Assembly (NCBI GenBank): GCA_964352425.1
Contig: CAYGRZ010000004.1
Span: 12,620 to 76,619, forward strand
From: JAMWCX01 sp964352425
GTDB lineage: Bacteria > Omnitrophota > Gorgyraeia > 2-01-FULL-45-10
DNA: 64,000 nucleotides
Direction: 5' to 3'
Position numbers and translations under genes: made by a program. This document shows positions 41,801 to 53,800 of the stretch, in pieces (within the stretch, counting starts at the first letter, position 1; each line of letters opens with the position of its first letter). The notes beneath the pieces are model-generated. The model was not told the DNA's origin and made no database searches. It saw nothing but the letters and a program-made list of their open reading frames with translations.

Positions 41801-44800
41801 TTCTGCTTGATCTTTATTGCGACGAACAGTTCCTTCTCGGCCTGATTTGCCGCTATCGGTTTGTCCAGTATTAACCTGTTCACCTCGTTGCGGTACGCGA
41901 TGATATCGTCCATCAACGTCGTATCGCTTTCTTCTATGACCTCTTTCCCCAGCAGCTCTACAAAATCCCGTGCCATGGCCATATGCTTCCCGAACATCAC
42001 GGCATCGCTGTACCCGGCGAGGTTCTTGAAATTCTTTGCCGCGGGGTAGGCCTTTGTAAAAAGGAGCCTTATATTATCTTTCTGCTCATCGGCCGGAGCG
42101 AGCCCGTCGCTATTTAAGAACCGGCCGACCCACGTGTTCTTATTGATAAGCACATCTATGGTTATGGCGAGCCTGAGACCTTCTCTCTCCTCCTCGCTCC
42201 CTGTTATGAGGTGTATATAGGGCTCTATTGTTTTGGATACGTTTGCCAGTATGGTTAAAACACGTTCCACCTGAGATGCCGAGAGGTCTCTGTCGCTGGC
42301 GAACTGCGTCCACCACATCGTCTTGCCCATCAGGATGGTGTCGGTCACCTTGGCCAATTCCTGCCTGTACGCAGGGGTCTCGCGCTTGCCCATGAGCTTC
42401 AATACCATGAGGCGCGCGCCCTCCGGCATCTTAAGCACCGCCTCTTCGTTCAGGTTATAAAAGCCTTTGATGAACGGCGCGATCGCGTTCATGAGTTCCA
42501 CGTTTTTCGCCAACTGGGCGCCGGTCCAGTCATTCCGTATGGGCAGAGCCGCAACGGCTCCCAATACTCCGGAGTCGAGGGCATCCCCCTGTTCATATAC
42601 GGCTCTTCCGTGGATCAGCTGGGCTATGTCGCGCGACCGGTTGGCGGCGTCTATCCTTTCATCGGTCGATAATTTTGCCCATTCAGCACGGTCGAGGCGC
42701 CTGGTCACGGCGTCCTCCCACGCCAGATACTGCCGGCTCGGCTCCAGTTTATTTGCCAGGTCAGCATCGAACCGGTTATACAGGCCGATGTTCTCAAGAT
42801 CCTCCCTGGCCTCTTTTGCCATGATCCTGTCCCTGGCCTGCGCTCTGGTCATGCCAGGGTTCTCGGCCATAAGGAAAGCGACCCTGCGCGCGTAATAGGC
42901 CGGCAGCCCTATCTTCGCGTAGCTCAGGTCGTCTTCCCAGCTTAACGGCTTCAGGTGGTCTTCGAAGAAGCTGGGCAGTTTGGGGATCTTTGCCATCTCA
43001 CCCTTCAGAACATCCGAAAAATACGCCAGATCTTCAACGAACTCCCCGAAATCTTTGTCGGCGGGATTCAACTTATGCGCGATACCATACCTGTACAGCA
43101 TATTGGCGACGCTGACCGCCTGCTTTTCCTTTATGCCCAGGGCGCCCATTATCTTCGAAACCTCGTCGCTGTTAACGGCCTTCCGGGCCTCCGCGGAAAC
43201 GGCATTTTCGATCTTTTTCCTGTACAGGTTGTTTTCGCCCTTTTCGAGAGCCTTGGCCAGGTTCATATCGGGTGCTATGCGCGATTTTATCCTGGCGGCA
43301 TCTCCATCTAATTCCTTCATCCTGCCCTTGAGGATATCCACCTTCTGCCGTGCAATGGCAAGCTCGGCGGAGACGGCCGCAAGTCTTTCGGCGTCCGCGG
43401 CCGGCGCCGGCTTTTCGGCGACCTCTGCCGGCATCCCGGCAGCCGGCAGCGCTTCGGCCTCTTTCTTTTTCTCAAACGCCTCGCTGTCTTCCTTGGTGAT
43501 GAGGTTATTGAACAGCATCTCTATCCGCATATCGATCGCGCTGATCTTCGCGATGGTATCCGCAAGGGTCATCTCGTCACGCCGCAGCCACTCTTCCTGC
43601 TCTTTAAGCTGCGTTATCCCGATCTTCCCCTCAAGATACGCCTTCCTCATGTGCGCAACGATCTTCGGCCTGTCATGATACGCTTTTTGCGCCGCCTCGA
43701 GCTCCTTCAGCGCGCCGGTCCGCTCTTTCATAAGATCGTCTAGTTGCTTCCTGAGGTCCTTTAAGGCCTGCGCTATGTCGCGCTTGAGCTGGTTGGCGGT
43801 CTCTTTAGCCTTTGCTCCTCCGCCGAACCAGCTGAACAGCCGGAACTTGTTGAGCTTAATATTCAGATTGATGCTCCACGCCAGGTCAACCTTGTTGACG
43901 AACTTTTTGGCCGCCTGATCGTACGATTTGTCAAATCTCGAGGCGCTCAGAGAGAGCCATATGTTCTCCCATCTTCCCATCGCCGCCTCTATCAGGGCCG
44001 CCTTCTGCCGGTTTTCCAGCTCCCTGATATGCGGGTTATTTTTAACGATATCCGCCCATATCGCATCAAGGTCCACGGGCAGCTTCATTTCCGGTTCTTT
44101 AGTAAGGGCCGCGAGCAGTTGGTTAACATCTGCGGGCTTCCCTTCCTTTTCGTCCTTGCCGGCTGCGGTTATCGACGTTATGTCTCCGACCTCCTTCAGG
44201 TCGTACAGTATGCTAAGCTGCAACAAACGGATCCTGCTCTCGGCCGCGCGCTTTATCTCTTTGGTTTTATCGATGAGCGCCTTATATTCGTCAAGGCGGG
44301 TATCGTTCAGGACGGGGTTGTGGGCATTATACTCCTCGATCTTGCGGAGCTGGGACTCCTGCTCATTCAGCATGACCAGCAGCGATGCGACCTTCCCGCG
44401 CTCGCCGGCCAGCTGCGCGTATAATTGCTCTATCTCCATCCTCTTGTTGAATTCGACGCCTTTTCTGCTCCATACGTCCGCTTCTTTATCAAGATTTGCC
44501 TTTCTCAGGCCCCTGAAGAAGATATCAGGCTCGCTGACCGCCTTGAAGCCGTATCGCTCGGCATCCTCTGCCCGGTAATTTATCTTCCAGAGCGTCGCAG
44601 CCTCCTTTTTTTCTATCTCCTTATTCACGTTATCTGCTCCGCCGTACTTCTCGTAGGCGGGACCAACATCTATATTGAACGTCCTCCACCACGCGCTTTG
44701 CACGTCGATATTCGCTTTATCGACCGCCGCCTGCGCAGCCGCAACCTCTTCGGATCTCTGTATCGCATCTTCCTTGACCGCCTTCCCGTCAAGCGCCGTA

Positions 44801-47800
44801 ATCGCGTCCTTTTTGGCAAGGGCCGCTTCTACATACTTCCTGAATTTGATTATCTCTTTGGATTCGCCGTCTCTCGGCGCCGTCTGTTGTTCAAGAGCCT
44901 TGATCCTGTCGCCCGACCGCTCAAGGGCCGCCGTCACCTCCTGAAGGACGAGTTCCGCCTCTACGACCCTCTTCGAGGCATCGGCGAGTTCCGCCCGTTT
45001 CCCCGTTATGGCGGCCGGCGTCGAAACCGTCGAGGCCTCCAGGTCGGCCAGCCCTTTTGCTATTTTGTTTTTGTGCTCTTTCGCGGCATCAAGGCCGGCC
45101 GTAGCGCTTATTACCTCGTCCCGGTCGGCCCTGTATCCATTGATCCAGCCGATAACCACCCGTTCGGCCCCGCCGATTGCCATTTGCTGGTCCTTCTTCG
45201 TCCTGGCGACATCCGGCTTGAACTTGCCTACTGTCACATTATGGAAGAACGGTATGAGGCTCGTGAACGCGCCAAAGCTCCACGTATCCTCAAGGATGTT
45301 ATATTCGCCCGTCAGTGATATGTCATACGGCTCGCCGGTCCTCGCTGCCGCCACCGCATATTCCCATGCCTCCAGGTAGCGCAGAAGCGCCATTATCGCG
45401 GCCGCGTCCGCCTCGGCCTTGTCATACTTGCCGGCGGCCTTCAGGTCGCTGATCTCTTTGGCGATGCTTTGCAGGCTTTCGATCTCTACGGCAAGGTCCG
45501 CCCCCTCGGCCTGGAGCCTCAAGAGCTCATCCTCAGAGCTCTTTATCTGCCTGTTAACCACGTTTACTTCATCGGGGGCCACGCCTGCATACACCCCTTC
45601 TTTTTGCTGGTACTCCAGCGAGCTCTCGAGCTGTTTTTTTAATTCCTGCTCGAGCTCTATCCTGTCTCTTAACGCGGCTATCCTTTTTGTGTTCGCTTCA
45701 AGCGCCGCCCCGGCAGCCTCCTCCCTGTGCATAAGCTCATTCTTCGCGGCGACCAGCTCCCGTTCTTTCATCAGCAGGAAGGCAACCCTCTGCATGACCA
45801 TGGGCTTCTTTTTGCTCGGCAATCCCTCTATCCGTATATCGAGGCCCGCGCCTATAGGCTTCGATTCCCAATCGTACACGAAATTGAGGACTTTACGGTC
45901 TTTCGGCGGAATAGCGCGCGTTTCCGGCGTAAGACGCCCTTCCGCTTCGGCCATGAACTGCTCCCGCGCATCTTTAACAGACTGCGGCAGGGGCCCTTCC
46001 TTCTGACTGGTCAAGGTTACGCTGTATCGCATCGCGTCTTTTGCCTTAGTGCCGTAAGGAGCTGCTGAAACCGACATGCCCGGCACCATTACCGTCTTCC
46101 AGATCTTGTATTTATTATTGATCTCGTCGATGTGCGCCTGCTGTATCGCACCTGCCACCGTGATCCGCTCCAGCGCCCTTCTGTTCTGCTCGGCCCTGGC
46201 CCTGGCATCCTGGCCCTCCTTCAGCCTCTCCATATCCTGCTCGAGGGTATCGGCCGCCTGTTTCAGCCTGTCAGCATATTCTCTGGTGTTCTGGAATAAA
46301 AGCCACGTCTTCTCGGCGCCTATCTTTTCGCTTAAAGCGCGCAGATATGCGACCACTTCCCTGCTCATCGTGTCTATGCGTTTATCGACGATCGCGTCTA
46401 TGGTTTCATCATTCAGCGCGCCTGCCGGTATAGCCGCCCTGTCAAAACCCATCTCCTCCAGCGCGCTCAGGATGTTTTCGATTGTCGCTGCGATGCGCGC
46501 GGCATCTCCCCTGCTCGAGACGGCTATCATTTCTGCCTTCACATAATCGACCTGAGAGATGATTCCTTTGTCCGCTCTCTCCTTAGCTATCTTGGCGGAG
46601 GCGGCGGCATCGGCCTCGATCCCCTGTAAAACTTCAAGCCTGGCACGGCTTAGCGACAGCAATTTCATGAGGCGCACGCTATTCACATATCTCGCCCCCA
46701 GCTCCTCCATCAGGTCCGTCCTGGAAAGAGCCGTGTTCAGCTTCTGTATCTCTGCCGTTGAGGTGGTCGGGAATTTTATAGTAAGGCCCACCCCGAGCGG
46801 CGTCGTTGTCGTAACGGAGTATGCCTTTTCCGTGGCTGTCGCGTCAACGTCTCTGGTTGTCGTGCTGAATTTTGCGTGTAATGCCAGCCTGAAATTGCTG
46901 TTCTTATCGGCAAATATCTCATTCAATATGCTGCTCTGTATCCCGAATGCCTTAAGCAGCGCCCTGGCATCCCCGCCGCTTTCTTTTCCCCTTGACCGCA
47001 CGGCCTTTTCTTTCAGGGCAAGAAGTTCGCTTTGCAGGGCCTGGTTCACAGCCGTCATATCGTCCGTGTCTATCGCTACGGCGTCCGCGCCGTCGTAATC
47101 ACCCAGGTCCCGTATCATGGCGAGAGACCGCTCCCGCGCTTGCCTGGCGACCTCGTAGAGCCGCTTGGCGTCTTCTTTTCTGGCCGTCAGGTCCTGTATG
47201 GGCCACGCTTTGGAAGGCCGGGCTCTCGCCTGTTTATATGCCTCCCCGAGCGCCCGGAGATTCTTCTCGTAGGCATCTTTTGCCAGCGCTTCGGCGGTCC
47301 CGGCCGCCTTGTAAATATCCATCGCCTTCCTGATGTTTAACAGGAGATCGTAACAGTAGAGATACTCTTCGAGCTCTCCGCCTTCCATGTTCTGTCTGGC
47401 GATGACCCGGCTTATATCTCTCGTGGCATCCCATACGACCCAATCGAGCTGGGCTCCGTACGATACGAAATTCCCCGTCGCTGACGAACCTATGCCGGCG
47501 CTCAGCGTAAGCTCCGGAGCATACTGCGCCCACTTGCTCTGCTTCTTCGCCAGTATCCGCTGTATCCTTGTATTCGACCTCGTGGCCTCCGCCCGTGCCG
47601 ATTCCATACCATGCCTGTACACATCTCCGAGCGTGACTTTTTTCTGAGCCTCGACAGCGCCCGTCGTAAGAAGCCCGAGCTCGCTGTTCACGGATTCTAT
47701 TTCGGAATCTACGGACCTTTGCAGCTCTTTCTGCTCTCCTTCAAGGCGCAGGCTCTCGGCTTCCTTCCTCTTCAGTTCCTCTGCGGCTCTGGTACGCTTC

Positions 47801-50800
47801 GCGTTAAGCTCATTTTCAGAGGCCTTGATCATGAACGCAAACTCTTTTTCGGCGGCCTCTTTGGCTGCGGCGCGCGCGGCGGCGAGATCGGGTTTCTGTC
47901 TGACTATGCCCCGTATGCCGGCCTTGACGCGGTCGAGCATCGAGGGCGCCGGCGCGGGGATGGTTGTAGCCGGCAGTTGCACCGAAGGCTTCGGCATTGA
48001 AAGCGCGGGTGCCGTCGGTACCGGCGCTGTCGGTACCGGCGCCGGCGCTGCCTTCTCAGGCAGTATATTCTCGGGCTTTACCCCGGCAAAATCGAACTTC
48101 TGAGCGCCATAGATCTCGGCCAGGAGGCTGTATTTACCGACCGATTTTAAATACTTTTCGACATATTCCGAGTTCTTCGATCCTGCGAGCCCCAATACGA
48201 GCATTCCCTGGTCAAACGCGAGTATGGTCCTGCCCTTTGTCCCTTCTTTCGTTATGACATCGACCCATCCTTGCGGCGTCATTACACTGGGATACGCCGC
48301 CTTCAGGCTGTTGATAAGGCTGGATCCGACCCGCGGGATCACAAGGCCTGTAAGCGCGGAAGCATGAGGCGATCCTGCGCTGGTAAAGACATCCTTAGTA
48401 TTATTGAATACTGCTACCGTCTCGGCTATCGCGGGAACGCCGAATACCGGATATGTGCCGCGCTTGAGCCCGCTTGCCGTAGACAGGAGGGCCGGCAATC
48501 CCCTGACGTTAAGCGCATAATCGATGTGAATTGCAATAGTGTTGAGGTTGGCCTTCGCATAGCCTTCGGGCGATAAGGCGCTTTCGTTGATCCAGGCGTT
48601 CGGCAGCAAGGCCTGGAAGACCGTCCCGTCCCACGTATAGACGGCGTATATCTCCTCGCCCTCCCGCGTAATGTATGGAGTCTTGGTTACCGGTAATTCC
48701 ATGTTAGTGAACGCCTTGACCGGTACCTGGCCGTCGCTGAACAGGATCGCCCACAGGGGTGCTATCCTGCTCTCATTGTACCTTCTGTCCAGGTGATATT
48801 CGGTTTTCAGTTTATAGCCGGCCCGCAGCAATCCGCTGCCTATTGTGGTCTTTTTGTTTCCATCATACAATGCCGCCCAACCCTTCTTCTGCGCATCTAT
48901 GATCTTTTGTGCGGCCGCGGCTATATCTTTATTCTTCCCGTCATCCTGGAATCTTCCTATCAAAGCGGCCAGGGACCAGCAGAGGTTCCCGTTATCTACC
49001 GCGGACACGCCGCGCGCCTCATCCTTGACCGCTGTGCCGTGTTTAAACTGGTACCACCAGAACAAGCCGCTGATATTTTGGCTCTTATCCGCCTGCAGTT
49101 CCTGCAGGGACCCTAAGGCTTTTCTTATTCTGGTGAGGGCCTCGGCAGGCGTAACGCCTTCCATCTCGGCGTCGCCCGAGGCGACCAGCATCATGCAGTT
49201 CAGGTATACACCCGCATCCGTCGGGTTAAAATATTTCCCGGTACTGTCAATGGACTTCCTGCTGCTGTCCAGCAGGATGTGGTTGTACGGCAGGCCCGTA
49301 GAACTGTCTATGTTGTCCTTAAAATACCTCAGGTTCTCTTTTATTGCTGCTTTTCTGCCGTTCTCTTCTATCTGTGCCGTATCAAGCGTCTTCACTTCGC
49401 TGGGAAGCTGCTCGCGCGAAGGGATCGCTGCCGCAGGCGGGGCGACTCCGGTGTGCGGCGCGGCCTCCGGCTTAGTGATCGCAACCTGCGGCGCTTGCGG
49501 CACAACGAGTTCGCTCTTCTCGAGAGCGTCAAATATGATACGTACATTTTTCCTCAGCCGCTTGAATCCGTCAAGCTCCTGAGGAGAATACTTCGATATC
49601 ACTTTAAGCATGGCGGCCTGGGCTTCATTCAGCTTTTCGCCGCGCGCCTGCGCAACCAGCGCTTCCGCTCTAAGCCTGTACTCTTCCTGCGGATACACGA
49701 GCGTCGGCGTAATGCCTGCGGATATTGCCACTGCCATGCCGAGCATCCGCGATAAGGATTGCGTAAACTCCCTTCCTGTGCGTTTTTCGATATTCATGTT
49801 ATACGCGTAGATCACGCACGCCGCGATGACCGTGACCGTAGCCGCGATCAGGTAGATGCCCAGGGCTGTGAGCGTAGCGCCCATGGCGCCGAAGAGGAAG
49901 TACGCCGAACCGCCGATCGTGAAGGCGTACATTATCACACTTCTCGAATTCGGTATAAAAGACATGAAGAACTGCCTCCAGAATCCCTGTCCCAGCTTCT
50001 CCGTCTCGCGGCCTATGCGCACGGCCAGCAGCGTCTGCATGGTGAGCATCGCTATGCCTATGATCGCTATCGGAAGCCCTATCATCCCTCCCATTATGGC
50101 GGTGGGAGTAACGACCGACAGGAGTCCGACAAGCCCGATACCTGCGGCCAGGCCCAGCACGCCTCCGGCCAGGACCGGCCATTTTGCCCTGTCGGCCTCG
50201 GCCTTCTGGGACATCGTGCTGGCACCCAGCATCACGGCCATGGACGCGCCTGCCGCGCCTTTAGCCGCGATCGAGGCGGCGATCTCGTCCGCCCCGAACT
50301 GAACCAGGAACATCACTACAACTGAAACGGTAAGCGCCATTATAAAAGCATTGACGGCCCTGCCGAACCTGCCGGGGGCTATATCCTTTGCCTTTGACTC
50401 GAAATCTTTATTATAAATCATCGCGAGCATGATACTGGATATCAAAGCAAACAGGCTCGACCCGAATGCCAGGACGATGATGGGTATGCCGCCCAGGGCG
50501 ATGCCGGGATGCGCGACCGCGATAGCGAGCGCGCCTATCGATGCCGGGATCCCCATCTGCGCCAGTACCTGCGCGACCATCATGCCGATCCATTTTATGG
50601 CGGCCACCGTGCCGCCCGTGAAGCCGCCCTTGCCTCTGCCCTGTACATATGCCATGAAGTGGTCGCTGGTCCTGTCGAGGGCCGATATCTTCAGTCCGGT
50701 CGCAAGGCGAAGCACCAGGGCCGGTATCAGCATAGCACCTATGGAAAGGCCCGCGCCCATAAGATCGCTGTTCAACGTCGCAGTAAAAGGCGTAATAAGA

Positions 50801-53800
50801 GAATCTGTCAAAGGCCGTACGCCGTAATAAGAGAATATGATGCCGACCCCCAGAATGAAAGTTATCATGGCTATCGACTTTATAAAGTTCGCCAGGAATG
50901 GGCTCAGGAAACCGGGCCTCGGAACATCTTTGACATCCGCGACACTGCCCTTTAGAGCACCCGCCATATTATCGGCCGCGCCACGCCACAGACCATCTAA
51001 AATCGCCCTGAATTCTACCGCCACGGCATCAAACTCCGTAAACTCTGTCGGCGGCTGGGCGAGCTGTATGCCGCGGGCGAGCTTCTGGGACAAATACCCC
51101 ATCCGCTTTCTTATCTTCTGCTGACCTGTCTGGAATTTGGCGACCGCGCGTACCGCCTTCTCATTCGTGACCTGCCTGGCCGTTTCAAGCTCCACCGGAT
51201 TCAGGCCGGCTTTTACCTTCTCGTATACCGATTCCCCCTTCTCGTCTTTTCCTAACGATGCCTCAACAAGCCACTTGAATTTTTCCGGTGTGCTGGTGCC
51301 GTCTATGATATGCGCGATCCGTTTCTGTAAGTCGAAGATCTCTTTCTCTTTTTCGCGGCGCCTCTCGTCGTTCCTGTTCTCGGCGCTCACTATCATGTCC
51401 CACGCCGTGCCAACAAGCCCGCTTAAATACGCTTTGTCCTCTGCAGAGCCTGTCGCCCTCGCTTTTCGGGCCGCATCCGCAAGCTCGTCGTATACCGACT
51501 TCAGCGTCTCTTTATTCTCCTTAAAGACCGACTCGTCGAACGAGAAGAGGCACTCGTAGGTGCCTTCGTTTATTCCTCTGTCCGCACGCAATTTAGTCTG
51601 CGTCGCGAGGGCCCGGTATTTGTCGAGGTCAAGTGACAGGACAGCAAGCCCGGGGGCAAGCTTTCCTACTGGCGGCACCTCTACGGGGACCTGCTTACCG
51701 TCGGCAGCCGTTTCGGTCCGCTCGACAGGGTTGCCCTCAGGATCCAATACGGCTTTGCCGTCAGCGCCTTTTTCAAGATACCGTCCTTTTATACCTATAT
51801 TTATAGCGCGGTGGAGTACGTTAGTGGCGATCGTGATCACATTGGCATACCCGCCCATGGCCACCGCCCTGCGCAGCTCTTCCGGATTTTCTCCGCTCGC
51901 CATGTTTATGATTATTCCGCGGGCCTCCAGCTCATTGTGCAGATTTTTCTCTATATAGTCCCTGAAGTCTTTGGCTTCCTCATCATCCCCCAGCTTTATG
52001 AGGATCGGCCGATTGTTCGCAAGCCTGTCACGAAGCTTTGCGAGAGACGCCGACCACTTCTCATCCCGCGTAGCGAAGCCCTCGTGGCCGAGATCCTTAA
52101 GCGTTATCTTCACGCCCTCGACGCGCCGCACCTCTCTTCCGAATATAGCCTTAAAGCGCGAGCCCTCCAGGGTACCGCTGGTGGCCGCAAAACCATCCGT
52201 CATCTCATTCTGGGTAAGGTACTGCACTATGTTCTGGGCCGCCAGCGTCTCTGTCTCAGGCGAGATCTTCTCCGCTTTCAGCGCTATTTCGATAGCCTGC
52301 TGGAGCCCTTCGCCGAAATTCATCCCGATCTTCTCGAACCCCGTAACCTCGTCGCGGACCGTAATCTTGCGGGTCGTTGGATCAATATACAGGTTCCGCC
52401 CGGAACCGTAGCGGACATAGAACCTGTGGGCCCTCAGGGCATCTACCGCGAACTCTTCCCACATGTCGTCTATTAACGCCGTAAGGTCGGGATATTTTGC
52501 CGTAAGCTTCCCTATCTCATCTTTGACCCCCGGGCTCTTCAACCACGTTTCCATAAATAACGCCTGCTGCGGGTCGTCGTTGGGTTCCATAAAGGAGCTC
52601 CCGTTCTCCATCCATTTTTGCACAAGCGCATCTATCTCTTTCCGGATACGTATCCTGTCCTCGGAATCCGGGAGCGCGTCACCGGAGATTATGCAGGGCG
52701 TGGCAGACCCGAATACCAGCATGAGGTCCGCCTCATCGAACAGATCGAAATATTTGGTATTGCGCAGCGCCTTGGGCGCCCTGCCGAGCATCTCTCGTAA
52801 GTCCCTGTGGAGGAACCAATCCCATTTACCATATATGATCGCGCATTTTTCGAATACATCTTCGATGGACGCCTTGTCTGTCACAAGCCGGCCATTCTCA
52901 AATATGACCCCCCGCTCTTCGCCGTCGGGACCGGTCAGTATGAAGCCGATGACACCGCCCTTCAACGTACCGCTCAGGATCTCGCCATAATGTTCATCTA
53001 TAGCCTGCTGGACAGCGCTCTCTTCATGGAGCATGATGATCGACTTCTTGCCCTGCTCTTCAAATTTCATAAGGCCGGCGCCTCCGAGGACGAGCGCCTT
53101 GCCGCCTCCTGCTCTCAGCTCTGTGGACTCGCCGTCTTTCAGCGCGTTCATGGTCGGGATCTGACCTTCCCTGTAGCCTGTCCTCTTATCTGTGGGAATA
53201 TTGTTTGCGTCCGCGAATCTCTCGTATAGAACGCTTTGTAATTCTGTCAGTTTGATACCTTCCGGCGACAAGCGCATATAGCCTTTAACCGCCGGCGCTG
53301 CTGCTGGCGCCTCTTCTTTACGTGTTTCTTCGACTTTCCTTGCTTCATCCGTTATCCGCACTTCTTCCTTGCGTTTTTCCTCGGTTATCCGCGCCGCTTC
53401 CTTACGGGTCTCTTCGGCTTTGCGTGCCGCTTCGGCTATTTCTGCTTCCTCCGCGGCCTTCTTCGCGGCAGCCGCAGCTATTCGCGCTTCCTCAGCATTG
53501 CGCCGTTCCTCGGCTTTCTGCGCTATTTCTCTGGCTGCCTCTTCTGCCTTCCTTGTCTCTTCAGCTACCCGCTCTGCTTCGATCTTCTGCGCAATGACTT
53601 CCCGGGCTCTTTTGATATACGCGGCGATACGCTCGGCCTCTTCGGGAGGCCTTTTGCTGATATTGCTAAGGAGGACGCCGAGCGCATGCTCTGCTCTCTC
53701 CTTGGTGACATTTTTATCCTCAATCGTAGCCATGGCAGCCGCGATTATATCCGGGGAAGCAACTTCTGCCGGCGGAGTGATGGCGGCCTTTTCCGTGGTA

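Noticed and set aside
53330..53600. Lys/Glu/Ala repeat as a tandem DNA repeat or assembly artefact
   Set aside because: The codons vary from unit to unit and the frame is kept, so this is protein-level low complexity and not a collapsed or duplicated DNA repeat.
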